48,425 nucleotides of DNA from an uncultured bacterium (GTDB lineage Bacteria > Verrucomicrobiota > Kiritimatiellia > RFP12 > UBA1067). A model generated the notes under the pieces. That model did no database searches, was not told the origin of the DNA, and worked only from the letters and a program-made list of their open reading frames with translations. Positions 17,766 to 25,911 of the stretch are shown one piece after another. A program made the position numbers and the translations under genes. The stretch's first letter is position 1, and each line of letters opens with the position of its first letter. The stretch lies in assembly GCA_902761035.1 (NCBI GenBank), contig CACWIW010000065.1, positions 1 through 48,425 on the forward strand. Reading direction: 5' to 3'.

Positions 17766-17794
17766 ATTGTATCAAAACTTGCTTTCGTACGCAA
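17766..17794 (-). promoter_or_regulatory. Sigma70-like promoter for the Cys-rich protein gene
   Basis: The minus strand shows -35 TTGCGT, a 17-nt spacer ending in TTTTGA, and -10 TACAAT. TG lies one base before the -10, so it is also an extended -10. It sits 19 bp after the stop of the preceding cytidylyltransferase gene and points at the Cys-rich gene. Confidence 0.6.
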
Positions 17795-17813
17795 GGGGAA
17801 AATGAAAAAAAAT

Positions 17814-18221
17814 TTATCCACGCAATCGCTCCGCGAGAAGTGTGGAACTTGTCCCCTGCGTGTAGGGGAAATATACGACCTCAACGCCGACAGCCTTAAG
17901 CTTCGCCTCAACCTCGTTATACATCGCGCTCCCCTTCCAGTCGTTACCGTGGAACAGGCGGTTGAAATGCAAAGCCTCCCATGCGGCGAACTTGTCCATG
18001 CTAGTCTGCGGCACCACTTCGTCCACATAGCGGATCGACTTCACGATCGCGACGCGCTCCTCGTACGGAACGATGGGCGGACGCTTCTTGTAGCTTATTA
18101 CCACCTTGTCCGTGGAAACGCCCACAATCAGACGGTCACATTGCTCGCGCGCGCGCACGAGCAAATTTAGATGTCCGATGTGGAACATGTCGAACACGCC
18201 CGTGGTGTAGCCAACTATCAC
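17814..18221 (-). CDS. TagD-like cytidylyltransferase (first copy)
   Basis: 135 residues of the nucleotidyltransferase (HIGH) superfamily: GVFDMFHIGHLNLL (H14-I-G-H17), RPPIVPYEERVAIVKSIRYV and the C-terminal GTSSTLL (123-129). Length and motifs match glycerol-3-phosphate cytidylyltransferase (TagD/GCT), which makes CDP-glycerol from CTP; another alcohol phosphate is possible. The start is GTG, overlapping the LicD-like stop by 4 bp. It closely resembles the copy at 19165-19602, and both flank the LicD-like gene, so the three act together in making and transferring an activated alcohol phosphate. Confidence 0.85.
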   Translation of the reverse strand: MIVGYTTGVFDMFHIGHLNLLVRAREQCDRLIVGVSTDKVVISYKKRPPIVPYEERVAIVKSIRYVDEVVPQTSMDKFAAWEALHFNRLFHGNDWKGSAMYNEVEAKLKAVGVEVVYFPYTQGTSSTLLAERLRG

Positions 18222-19168
18222 GATTCCCCCCAGTGCTTCTTGAGAAACTTCCGAAGCGCGAGCGCCTTTTCCATGTTGAAGCGTGACGCCGGATGGTGCG
18301 GCTTAAGGCGTCCCGGCCAGCCGGCCCAGTCGCCGTAGTTGTAGGTGAGCACCGTCTCCGGGTCGTTTGGCACCATCACGTCCACTCCCTCGAACGTCGC
18401 GGGCCTGAGCGGGAAGATGTCGTCGTAGTCGTACACAGCCTCCTTCACCCAACCTGCCGTCATGAACTCTATGCCGCGCAGCACCGCGGGCTTTTCCTCT
18501 GGCGGGGCGGGGTTCCTCCCGTCCATGATCCACTCGCGGCGAGCTGCGTCCAACGCGGCACGGTGCGCAGCGTCGTCCGCCTGCGGGTCGAAGCGCGCCG
18601 CGTTGCGCTCCTGCGCGTCCCGGACCTTCATGAAAAGCGCATGCTTCTCCTTCAGAGTCGGCAGCGGACTGTGGTAGAGGTCGTACGACATCACGGACGA
18701 CGTGAAGTCCTTCGGGAGTTCGCGGTGGGACACCTTGATCTGGTTCCACTTTCGCGAAAAGCGCCGCCAGGCATAGTAACCCTCGCGGCACTTCTCGTTG
18801 AACACCTCGCAGAAGCGGTCGTATTCGTCACGGATCATCCCCTGGTCCACGTCGTCGTCCCACGGCACGAACTTCCCCCCGTGGCGCACTGTCCCGAGCA
18901 GGCTGCCGCTGATCGTCCAGGGATGGAACCCGTTCTCGCGCGCCACGCGCAACACTTCCTTCAGAAGCACCACGCCCGCAAGCTGTACGTCGCGCGCGTA
19001 ACCGCGCGCCGGAGGCATGTTGCCGACGTCCGCCATGGTCAACAGTTCGCGCCGGAGGAGTTGCGTCTGCAGCGACAGTTCCGGCTCGTCCGCACTTCTC
19101 CACAAGCGCACGCCGCAGAACCGCGTGACAAGACGACCCTTCTCGTACTTGCGGCTGATCAGGCTCAT
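18218..19168 (-). CDS. LicD-family phosphotransferase-like protein
   Basis: 316 residues. The LicD signature SGSLLGTVRHGGKFVPWDDD lies at 87-106, with the DxD-type acidic cluster. Near the C-terminus is the YNYGDWAGWPGRLKPHHPA region, typical of the family's end. LicD proteins transfer phosphocholine or other phospho-alcohols from CDP-activated donors to glycans; they are cytoplasmic and act on lipid-linked intermediates. Overlaps of 4 bp with both TagD-like neighbours show one transcription unit. The donor is presumably the CDP compound made by those neighbours (inference). Confidence 0.85.
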   Translation of the reverse strand: MSLISRKYEKGRLVTRFCGVRLWRSADEPELSLQTQLLRRELLTMADVGNMPPARGYARDVQLAGVVLLKEVLRVARENGFHPWTISGSLLGTVRHGGKFVPWDDDVDQGMIRDEYDRFCEVFNEKCREGYYAWRRFSRKWNQIKVSHRELPKDFTSSVMSYDLYHSPLPTLKEKHALFMKVRDAQERNAARFDPQADDAAHRAALDAARREWIMDGRNPAPPEEKPAVLRGIEFMTAGWVKEAVYDYDDIFPLRPATFEGVDVMVPNDPETVLTYNYGDWAGWPGRLKPHHPASRFNMEKALALRKFLKKHWGES

Positions 19169-19602
19169 GCGCCCTCCCCTTCTTCGCGTAGCTTCTTCAG
19201 CGTGGCCGAGAGCAGCGTGGAGCTCGTCCCCTTCGTGCGCGGGAAGTACACCACGCGCACGCCGACGGTCGCGAATTTCGCCTCCATCTCCTTCCAGCTC
19301 GGCGTGTTGAACCAGTCATCCCCGACGAACAGCACGTCGAAGTGCAGCTTTTCCCACATCTTGAACTTGTCGAGGTCGTCCTGCGGAATCGCCGCGTCCA
19401 CGTACTTGATGGAGCGCACGATCTCAAGGCGTTCCTGGAACGGAATGACGGCCCGCTTGTGCTTGTAGGCCACAAGCTCGTCGATGGATACGCCGACGAT
19501 CAACTTGTCGCACAACCCCTTCGCGTTCTTGAGGAGGTTGAGGTGTCCGATATGAAAGAGGTCGTAGACCCCGCTCGTGTAACCGATTATTGTTCTGCTC
19601 AT
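19165..19602 (-). CDS. TagD-like cytidylyltransferase (second copy)
   Basis: 145 residues from the ATG at 19602. A longer frame is rejected because it would cross the promoter. Motifs are GVYDLFHIGHLNLL (H17-I-G-H20), VIPFQERLEIVRSIKYV and GTSSTLL near the end. It aligns along its whole length with the copy at 17814-18221. Two copies in one operon suggest two alcohol-phosphate substrates or a recent duplication. It is the first gene of the unit. A -10 box lies only 9 nt before the ATG and no Shine-Dalgarno is visible, so the mRNA is probably leaderless. Confidence 0.85.
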   Translation of the reverse strand: MSRTIIGYTSGVYDLFHIGHLNLLKNAKGLCDKLIVGVSIDELVAYKHKRAVIPFQERLEIVRSIKYVDAAIPQDDLDKFKMWEKLHFDVLFVGDDWFNTPSWKEMEAKFATVGVRVVYFPRTKGTSSTLLSATLKKLREEGEGA

Positions 19603-19611
19603 GGCGGGGAT

Positions 19612-19620
19612 AGTATAGCA
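19612..19620 (-). promoter_or_regulatory. Extended -10 box, leaderless promoter of the TagD/LicD unit
   Basis: The minus strand reads TGCTATACT, preceded by GGTTT, with 9 nt between the box and the ATG at 19602. Transcription should therefore start at or next to the start codon. Confidence 0.55.
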
Positions 19621-19716
19621 AAACCGTGATATGATTGCACGCCCCAACGCCACCGGGGCGCATCTCCGACGTGTACTGTGGTTGAGGCGGTTCTGGCAAA
19701 GCGAAGCGAAATCGTG

Positions 19717-19722
19717 TATAAT
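19717..19722 (+). promoter_or_regulatory. -10 box of the TagB/TagF-like gene
   Basis: TATAAT with a weak -35 TGGCAA 17 bp upstream. The ATG follows 20 nt after the box, with no Shine-Dalgarno, giving a very short leader. It is divergent from the promoter at 19612-19620. Confidence 0.45.
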
Positions 19723-19742
19723 AATGGCGTTCTTTTCCCGTT

Positions 19743-21080
19743 ATGAGAACGTCTTTGACAGTGAAAATAATCCGTCTCGTGACCGCGCTGATTCCCGTCA
19801 AGCGCGTGCGACGGCGTTTACGAGACCGTTGGATGGCCGACGCGCGCGAGCGTCGTCTGGCGCGCGTGCTTCCGGTCATCCGCGCGCGCTATGCGGAGCA
19901 CGAAACCGCGTGCAGGGAAAAGCTTGCGCGCGGAGAGCGTATGCGCGTGGCATTCCTCGTGTGCGACGCGTCGATGTTCTCAGGGGAGAGCGTGTTCCTC
20001 AAAATGCGGGAAGATCCCCGCTACGACTGCTTCATCGCGGTCGCGCCCCGCGTCACGCGTGGCGAAGCATTCCTGCGGGACACGCTTAAAAAGACGGTCG
20101 GCGAGCTCGGCAAGCGGTATCCGCAGGCGGTCCGCGCGCTTTACGATCCGGATGCGGGGAAGGCGGAGAAGCTGGACGCGGATCTGGTGTTCTCGACCAT
20201 CCTCTACGAAGACCAGACGCTGCCCGACTACACTACTGAGCGTCTTTCCGTCCACTCGCTCGTTGCAATCCTCTACTACGGCTATGGCGGGCTCTTCATC
20301 TCCAACGAAAAGAAGACGCCGTACCTTCCGAACATAGTCTTTGCCTGGCGCTACTTCGTCTCGAACGATGCGACTCGTCGGATGAGCATTGAGAAGAACC
20401 CGCTGCTCACGGAGAACGCTGTAACGGTGGGGTATGCGAAGATGGACCGCCTGGCGACGATCCCGCGTCGGGAGCGCGCGGGGAAGACGATCCTGTTGTG
20501 TCCGCACCACACGCTCGACAAGATACCTGGCGCGCTCGCGCTCTCCACGTTCCTCAAGAACGCCGACCTCTTCCAGCGGTTGCCGGAAATGTTCCCCGAG
20601 ATCACGTTCGTGTTCCGTCCGCACCCGCTTCTCTTCCCTCGCCTCGCGACGGCGAAGTGGTGGGGGCCGGAGAAGACGGCGGCCTACGAACGGGCGATGG
20701 AGGCGCACCCGAACGTTGTCTTCCAGCGCGGCGGGGACTATTTCGAGGCGTTTCGGAACTCGGACGCGCTGATCCACGACTGTGGCTCGTTCCTTGCGGA
20801 GTATTTCTACACGGGGTGTCCGCAGTGCTACCTCCTTGAGAGCGAGGCGACGCTTGAGGAGCAGTTCCTGCCGTTTGCGCGGACTCTTGCGGAGCATGTG
20901 CGCAAGGCGTACACGGACGACGAGGTAATCGCCTTCATCCGCGACGTGGCGGCGGGACGCGATCCCGACCGCGAATCCCGTGCGGCGTTTGCGGCAAAGG
21001 AGGTGTGCGTCAATCACCCCGACGCCACCTCCGCAGTCATAGCCGTGCTGGACAACGCCCTCGGTATGGCCATGAATTAA
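19743..21080 (+). CDS. CDP-glycerol glycerophosphotransferase-like protein (TagB/TagF family)
   Basis: 445 residues. The N-terminus is basic (KRVRRRLRDRW), suggesting peripheral membrane attachment. The family signatures of the GT-B-like C-terminal half are visible: LLCPHHTL (251-258), FRPHPLL (291-297, catalytic RPHP) and SDALIHDCGSFLAEY (340-354). These enzymes transfer glycerol-phosphate or a related alcohol phosphate from a CDP donor. It is divergent from the TagD/LicD unit and shares a 140-bp promoter region with it, so substrate supply and transfer are probably co-regulated. It is shorter than TagF and lacks an N-terminal glycosyltransferase part. Confidence 0.75.
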   Translation: MRTSLTVKIIRLVTALIPVKRVRRRLRDRWMADARERRLARVLPVIRARYAEHETACREKLARGERMRVAFLVCDASMFSGESVFLKMREDPRYDCFIAVAPRVTRGEAFLRDTLKKTVGELGKRYPQAVRALYDPDAGKAEKLDADLVFSTILYEDQTLPDYTTERLSVHSLVAILYYGYGGLFISNEKKTPYLPNIVFAWRYFVSNDATRRMSIEKNPLLTENAVTVGYAKMDRLATIPRRERAGKTILLCPHHTLDKIPGALALSTFLKNADLFQRLPEMFPEITFVFRPHPLLFPRLATAKWWGPEKTAAYERAMEAHPNVVFQRGGDYFEAFRNSDALIHDCGSFLAEYFYTGCPQCYLLESEATLEEQFLPFARTLAEHVRKAYTDDEVIAFIRDVAAGRDPDRESRAAFAAKEVCVNHPDATSAVIAVLDNALGMAMN

Positions 21081-21218
21081 CGCATGCGGGATAACTCGCC
21101 AACGCCCATTTGACGATTCAGCGTCAATTTGCCGATCCCCAAACTGTCACGATTCTGAATGTTCAAGATACGCCCGTAGGACAATGTTGTTCTTGAAAGT
21201 TGTCATGGTTGTTTCCCA
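21081..21218 (+). repeat. Dispersed MITE-like repeat, copy A (left-truncated)
   Basis: Begins directly after the stop at 21080. It shares CGCCCATTTG, the CCAAACTG stretch, ACGATTCTGAATGTTCAAG and AGGACAATGTTGTTCTTGA with copy B at 39549-39700 (in opposite orientation). The right terminal inverted repeat is present as GTTGTTTCC; the left end is missing. A short internal insertion follows CATTTG. Confidence 0.7.
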
Positions 21219-21252
21219 ATCCCAATACCTATGGGGAAAACACAGATGTACC

Positions 21253-22242
21253 TCACACCGTCTTCAACGCAGACTCCCAACGGTCAAGGAACGCCTCGCG
21301 TGAATAGACGGCCGCGAAGCGGCTGCAGGCGGTTTCGCCCAGACGCCTCCGCAGCTCCGCATCGCGCATCAATCTCGCCAGTCCCTCCGCGTAGGGCTCC
21401 ACCTTACCCTCGCACAACAAACCCGTCTCGCCGTCGGTAACGATCTCCGCAACCGCCGGCGTCTCCGTGAGCCCAAGCACCGGCTTGTGAAACACCGCCG
21501 CGTCTACGACCGTCAGCGGACCGCCCTCGTTGGCGGACGGAAACGCGACAAAGGCGCAAGACGAATATGCCGCCGTCAGATCATTGCAGTACCCCGCGAA
21601 CACGACGCGCTCCCCCAACCCCGCCGCCGCAACGCGCGCACGGAGTTTTTTCTCATACGACGCCTTCCCCGTCCCATACAGAACGACACGCCACTCAGGG
21701 AAATCGCCCGCCACACGCGCAAAGGCGTCAATCAGGAGAGTTTGCTGCTTGTCGGCGTTCAACGCGGCTGGGTAGATGATCGTCTGCCCGTCGTCGGAAG
21801 ACGAGTCACAAATCCCGAAACGCGAGGCGTTGCCAATCACGCACACACGCCCCTGATACCCCACCTTCCGCCGGAGCACGCCTTCGTGCGAAGGCAGAAG
21901 CACCTGCACCGCATCGGCCAGCGCAATGGCCCGCCGGATGGCGCGGCAGCGCCGCCACCGGCGAAGCCAATGACGGAAGGGATAGAGCGGGTGCGTGTGG
22001 CACTGGAGGATCGTCTTGACCGGCGGCCGGTTCCGCCCGCCATCCGTCAGCACCAGGATTTCGTTAGTCCCAGCGGCAATGCAGACATCGCAGCCGGAAA
22101 CGCGTCCCCGCACATCGGCATCCGCATCCGTGACCACCACCACGTCGTACCCGCGCTCGCGCAGGCCGTCGATCAGGAACTGCACGGCCATGTCCGCCCC
22201 GCGCTGGGCGGCAAACGTGTCCTTGTAGACTGCTATCTTCAT
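21253..22242 (-). CDS. GT4-like glycosyltransferase
   Basis: 329 residues from the ATG at 22242, which overlaps the deacetylase stop by 4 bp (ATGA) and begins with the usual beta-strand MKIAVYKDTFAAQRGAD. The GT-B C-terminal domain is recognisable: IIYPAALNADKQQTLLIDAF, RVVLYGTGK, VVFAGYCNDLTAAYSSCAF, and the donor-binding region PSANEGGPLTVVDAAV. Family role: transfer of a sugar from a nucleotide donor to a growing surface glycan at the cytoplasmic face. Last gene of the 27381-21253 unit. Confidence 0.85.
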   Translation of the reverse strand: MKIAVYKDTFAAQRGADMAVQFLIDGLRERGYDVVVVTDADADVRGRVSGCDVCIAAGTNEILVLTDGGRNRPPVKTILQCHTHPLYPFRHWLRRWRRCRAIRRAIALADAVQVLLPSHEGVLRRKVGYQGRVCVIGNASRFGICDSSSDDGQTIIYPAALNADKQQTLLIDAFARVAGDFPEWRVVLYGTGKASYEKKLRARVAAAGLGERVVFAGYCNDLTAAYSSCAFVAFPSANEGGPLTVVDAAVFHKPVLGLTETPAVAEIVTDGETGLLCEGKVEPYAEGLARLMRDAELRRRLGETACSRFAAVYSREAFLDRWESALKTV

Positions 22243-22988
22243 ATCTTGTACTTTCCCCGCGTGGCCAGCAAATAGGACTGCCACGTCCTCATGCCGCGCG
22301 GAATGATCTGACGGTGGATTCGGTAGGGGTCTGTCCCCACAGGACGCATCTTCTTGACCATCGCGGCGGCGAAACGGTAGCCCGCCGCGACGACTTCCGA
22401 CACGATGTCGTCGTTCTCGCCCCCGCAAGGATAGGCGAACGAGGCAATCGGGTGCCCGAGGACCGCTTCGAGGTCGCGCTTGTTCGCGCGAATCTGCTCG
22501 CGCGCCTCCGCAAGATCCACGGACGTCAGAACGCAGTGTCCTGAAGTGTGTCCCCCGATCTCGACCAGCCCGCTCGCGTCCATCTCGCGCAGCTGTTCGC
22601 ACGAGAGGAAACGCGGATCGTCAAAGCGGCTCGTGACGAAACAGGTCGCCGGCACGTTCTGCCGCCTGAGAATGGGCAACAGCTCCACGTAGTTGTCGAC
22701 GTAGCCGTCGTCGAACGTCAGCACCACGTCGCGCGGACCCGGATCGGACGCCGCGTCGGTGAACGTCCTAAATCTATAGCCGCCCTTGAGCAATCTGACA
22801 ATCAACGCCTCCAACTCGCGCGGGCGGATCGTGTTGTTGGGACAGGACGCATCCACCACCTCGTCTGAAACGGAATGGAGCATCAGGAACGACGGCACGC
22901 CGCGCGGCCAGCGCGGCCACCACCACGTACACTTGCACAGGACGTAGATCACAACGACCCAAATGACGACAAGGTCGATGTAGATCAT
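22239..22988 (-). CDS. Membrane-anchored polysaccharide deacetylase (NodB-like)
   Basis: 249 residues from the ATG at 22988 (4-bp overlap with the upstream frame). N-terminal anchor about 4-18. NodB motifs are present in order: motif 1 TFDDGYVDNY (Asp pair 93-94), motif 2 GGHTSGH (metal-binding H147 and H151) and motif 3 FAYPCGG (184-190). The catalytic base and metal ligands are intact. Role: de-N- or de-O-acetylation of an extracytoplasmic polysaccharide. Context with a glycosyltransferase and a kinase suggests modification of a surface glycan or of peptidoglycan. Confidence 0.85.
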   Translation of the reverse strand: MIYIDLVVIWVVVIYVLCKCTWWWPRWPRGVPSFLMLHSVSDEVVDASCPNNTIRPRELEALIVRLLKGGYRFRTFTDAASDPGPRDVVLTFDDGYVDNYVELLPILRRQNVPATCFVTSRFDDPRFLSCEQLREMDASGLVEIGGHTSGHCVLTSVDLAEAREQIRANKRDLEAVLGHPIASFAYPCGGENDDIVSEVVAAGYRFAAAMVKKMRPVGTDPYRIHRQIIPRGMRTWQSYLLATRGKYKI

Positions 22989-23341
22989 GGTTCCACCTTC
23001 CCCGCGCAAGAGGCATCGGGATCACGTCCGTCAACGTCCGTCCCGCCCTGCGCGCGTATCGTGGCGAGGCGCTTGCGTGCCTGGTTGCGCCGCTTGCGCG
23101 AGCGCCACGGCACGTGCGCCTGGATCATCAGGCTGGCGGCATACATGCCCAGCTTCAGGCGCGCGCCAAGCGGAGGTCGCGCCGTAAATGCGATGTCTGG
23201 CATCGCCGCCAGCGTGCGCCGCGCCTGCGCCACGGCGTCGGTCGCGGGCAAAAGCGCGAGAACGGCGTCAAGCGCCGCGCGGTCGTCCCAGCATCCGCAG
23301 GGCGTATTGTGGTTCACGCCGAACACGACGTAGAGGAACTT
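22985..23341 (-). pseudogene. C-terminal part of the two-domain kinase, in a shifted frame
   Basis: 118 codons reading KFLYVVFGVNHNTPCGCWDD and onward to a basic tail (RSRKRRNQARKRL), ending at 22985. It continues the kinase fold of 23268-24314 but in another frame. The stop overlaps the deacetylase start by 4 bp, as expected for the true gene end. An ATG at 23326 could start a separate product, but there is no ribosome-binding site. Confidence 0.6.
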
Positions 23342-24314
23342 CGGAGTCGTTCCGGTCGATGGACATCTGTAAGTCGATCACCTTCAAGTGCCCGTCCGCC
23401 CCCAAAAGGAAATTGTCGGTGTAGATGTCGCGGTGGAGAATGCCCGTCTCGTGCAAGGCCTTCGCCAGCGTGAGGATGTCCGACGCGAACCCGTCCGCCT
23501 GCGCCTCCGTCACCCCGCGCATGAGCAGGTCCGTCAACGACGGCCCGCCCACCTTCTCGGTTACGACGAACGCCCGACGGCCGTCATCCGACGTCCAGAC
23601 CGCCAGCGGTTCCGGCACCACAAGCGGCGCGACCGCGCGGAGACGCGACGCGAGCCGGAACTCGTTTCCGATCGACCATGCGCATGTCGAGGAACACTTC
23701 ACGATGGCGTCGCGTCCCTTGAACTGCCCCTCGAAGAACACGTCGTTGATGTACTTGTTCTCGAGGACCACGCGGCAGCGGGAAAGACCCATGTCCGCGC
23801 CCACGCCGTCTACGATGTTCCTCCATGCGGCTTCGGCGGGGATATTGAGGCGGACGTCATCCGGCACGCCGCGCTCCCACTCCTCCGCCGTGTGGCCGGT
23901 CAGGAGAAACACGTCGCGCGCAAATTCCCTTTGGCTCGTCGTGCCGTGGACGCGATGCTTGCGTCCCGCCCACTCGCGGTAGCGCGCCTTGAGGTCGTAC
24001 ATCAGCTCGTTGGCGATGTAGTATTTCTCGTCGCGCGCCCAACGCGAACCGTAGGTGGGATTCAAGTTGCGAACCACAATCAACAGGAAACCACCCCCAC
24101 CGCATTTGCGTACCTTGAGCGGCCCGTCCAGCGGCTTCTTCCCGCCGTAGAAGGCCGGGTACGCCTCCGCCGCAGGACCTGAGAACGCAAGTTCCCATTT
24201 CCCGAGAATCTCAATATTCTTCTGCTGTTCGATGTCTTCGAGAATCCGCGCCTCGACGCGACGCGCCTTCTCCCAGAGAACGAAGAGATGGAGCTCGCTG
24301 GGCTGTCCGCTCAT
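23268..24314 (-). CDS. Two-domain protein with C-terminal kinase-like fold (frameshifted near 23341)
   Basis: As read, 348 residues. Residues 1-150 form a domain with FVLWEKARRVEARIL, a Cys-Gly-rich CGGGGFLLIVVRNLNP and HRVHGTTSQREFARDVFLLTG, of unknown function. The kinase-like domain has K206 in IVKCS, E218, HRDIYTDNFLL (catalytic D296, N301) and VIDLQ (metal D314), as in lipopolysaccharide or sugar kinases. After about residue 324 the sequence loses sense, while another frame gives a natural continuation (22985-23341). One extra base, or two missing, near 23341 explains this; the intact protein would be about 442 residues. The cause may be a sequencing error or a mutation. It starts with a 4-bp overlap on the ParB-like/phytase-like gene. 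Confidence 0.7.
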   Translation of the reverse strand: MSGQPSELHLFVLWEKARRVEARILEDIEQQKNIEILGKWELAFSGPAAEAYPAFYGGKKPLDGPLKVRKCGGGGFLLIVVRNLNPTYGSRWARDEKYYIANELMYDLKARYREWAGRKHRVHGTTSQREFARDVFLLTGHTAEEWERGVPDDVRLNIPAEAAWRNIVDGVGADMGLSRCRVVLENKYINDVFFEGQFKGRDAIVKCSSTCAWSIGNEFRLASRLRAVAPLVVPEPLAVWTSDDGRRAFVVTEKVGGPSLTDLLMRGVTEAQADGFASDILTLAKALHETGILHRDIYTDNFLLGADGHLKVIDLQMSIDRNDSEVPLRRVRREPQYALRMLGRPRGA

Positions 24315-25909
24315 TCACGCCCCTCCTTCATGCGGAGCGAGTACAGCCGCTCATCGTCCGCGTCGCCGCCGTCCGACACCATCACTAGCGTTCGGTCGCC
24401 ATTGCCCAGCACCGGCCCAAGACACACGCCCTCGTAGTTCGCCGAACCCGTGTCCGCGCCGAAGAGAAGCTTCTTGGCTATGGGACGCTCCATGTCGATG
24501 GACGCCTCCCGCGTCGGACGCACGGCGTAGAGTCGCGCCCGATATGACGGATCAACGCCCTTCCGGCTCAACTCGCGTTCAAGGACGAGGAGCGTCCCGT
24601 CCTCCAGCGCACACAGGTCGGAAACGCCCGACCGCATCCGCTTCGTTTTCCCGCCGCCGATGGCGTCCGTGAGGTAGGCCCATTCTCCGTCCTGCGCCCA
24701 TGCCGTGCCGTTTTGCCGCCGGAACCTCGTCAAGCGCACAACCGTGCCCTTTTCCACACTTGAAACATCTCCGTCGCCCGAGAGCGCCTCTTCGTTCGCC
24801 GTCCAGAGAAACTCGCCGTTCGGCGACAGTGCCAACGCCTCCAGTCCCCGGTTCCTGCGTCTTTTCCGCTGGTGTTCGGGAAGTCGCACCTCTGCAACGT
24901 TCTTTCCCGATGCGGGATCGATTTCATAAATCGTCTGCGCCGCCTCGTCCGTCACGAACACGGTACGATTCTGCGGATTCCATGCAATTCCTTCATTGTC
25001 TTTTCCCACGCGCACGTTCCGTCCCATCACGCAGTTCGTGATCACGCCGGTCGCCCGGTCGATGCCAATCTGCATCGGCCAGACGCCGCTGCCGTCGTCG
25101 CTGACGGCGTAGTAGCTGTCGCCGTCCACATACGTGATGCCGCTCAGTTCCTCTGGCACGCGGGGACGGATGAACTCCCCGATCGGGGAAATCTTCGGCA
25201 ATCCCCGCACGTCCATCGTTGCCACCCACTGCGTCGTAGGCCAGAGCGCCCACGTAGCCGCCGCTATTCCGGCGCACACGACGGCAACCGACGCCACGCG
25301 CCTGAAAACGCCCCACCGCTGCCAGGGCGCCACGCCCGCCGCCGCGAATTCAACCGCCATGCGGTCGACCCCGCACTCGAGGCAGGCGCTCACCCGATGG
25401 TGCCCCTGGCGTAGCGAATCCGCAAGGCCGCCCGTACGGCACAGCATAACCACGATAGGCTTGTCGTCGTGGTAGCCGTCCCGCTTCAGACTCGTCAGCA
25501 GCCTGTCCATGCTCGCCGCACGGTCCTTGCCGGCGCGCTTCTGCGGATTGTCCGTCGTGCGAATCGCCCGCTCAATCTTCATTCCCCGCACGGTCTTCGC
25601 CGAGATGTGGTAGACGCGCGAGCCATGGTAGCGGTAACGGTTCCGGCACACGCGCACCAAAGTCCCGGGCAGATTCCACCGCGAGACGGAAGGCACGAAC
25701 ACCACCCGCACGTCCACCGTGCCGCCCGCACGCCGCGCGATCTCATCCCGACCGCGCACAAGCGAATCGGGATGTCCCCTGCGGATGAGCAGTACGACAC
25801 GGTCAGACGGCAGTTCGCCAGCGGGGATGGACTCGCCCGCATAGTCCGGCACATCGTCGAAATCCGCCGCTTCCAGCGGATAGACGTGCGATGACCAACC
25901 GAGGCGCAT
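24311..25909 (-). CDS. ParB-like domain/TM/phytase-like beta-propeller fusion
   Basis: 532 residues from the ATG at 25909, 2 bp after the stop of the oxidoreductase gene. The N-terminal cytoplasmic part (1-195) contains KPIVVMLCRTGGLADSLRQG then HHRVSACLECG, matching the ParB/sulfiredoxin-like pattern (phosphate-binding GxHR). A single transmembrane segment lies at about 203-222. From about 240 an extracytoplasmic propeller begins (SGITYVDGDSYYAVSDDGSG, GKDNEGIAWNPQNRTVFVTD, NRGLEALALSPNGEFLWTANE, NYEGVCLGP), typical of the esterase-like activity of phytase (SdiA-regulated-like) family. A phosphate-handling or sensing role is an inference. This domain order is unusual to me. Confidence 0.7.
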   Translation of the reverse strand: MRLGWSSHVYPLEAADFDDVPDYAGESIPAGELPSDRVVLLIRRGHPDSLVRGRDEIARRAGGTVDVRVVFVPSVSRWNLPGTLVRVCRNRYRYHGSRVYHISAKTVRGMKIERAIRTTDNPQKRAGKDRAASMDRLLTSLKRDGYHDDKPIVVMLCRTGGLADSLRQGHHRVSACLECGVDRMAVEFAAAGVAPWQRWGVFRRVASVAVVCAGIAAATWALWPTTQWVATMDVRGLPKISPIGEFIRPRVPEELSGITYVDGDSYYAVSDDGSGVWPMQIGIDRATGVITNCVMGRNVRVGKDNEGIAWNPQNRTVFVTDEAAQTIYEIDPASGKNVAEVRLPEHQRKRRRNRGLEALALSPNGEFLWTANEEALSGDGDVSSVEKGTVVRLTRFRRQNGTAWAQDGEWAYLTDAIGGGKTKRMRSGVSDLCALEDGTLLVLERELSRKGVDPSYRARLYAVRPTREASIDMERPIAKKLLFGADTGSANYEGVCLGPVLGNGDRTLVMVSDGGDADDERLYSLRMKEGRE

Positions 25910-25911
25910 CG

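Noticed and set aside
22243..22602. 120-codon extension of the GT4 glycosyltransferase at 21253-22242
   Set aside because: It is the deacetylase gene read in another frame (Arg-rich); the ATG at 22242 forms a normal 4-bp overlap.
23341..23345. Programmed ribosomal frameshift in the kinase gene
   Set aside because: No slippery heptamer or downstream structure is evident; a simple indel explains it better.
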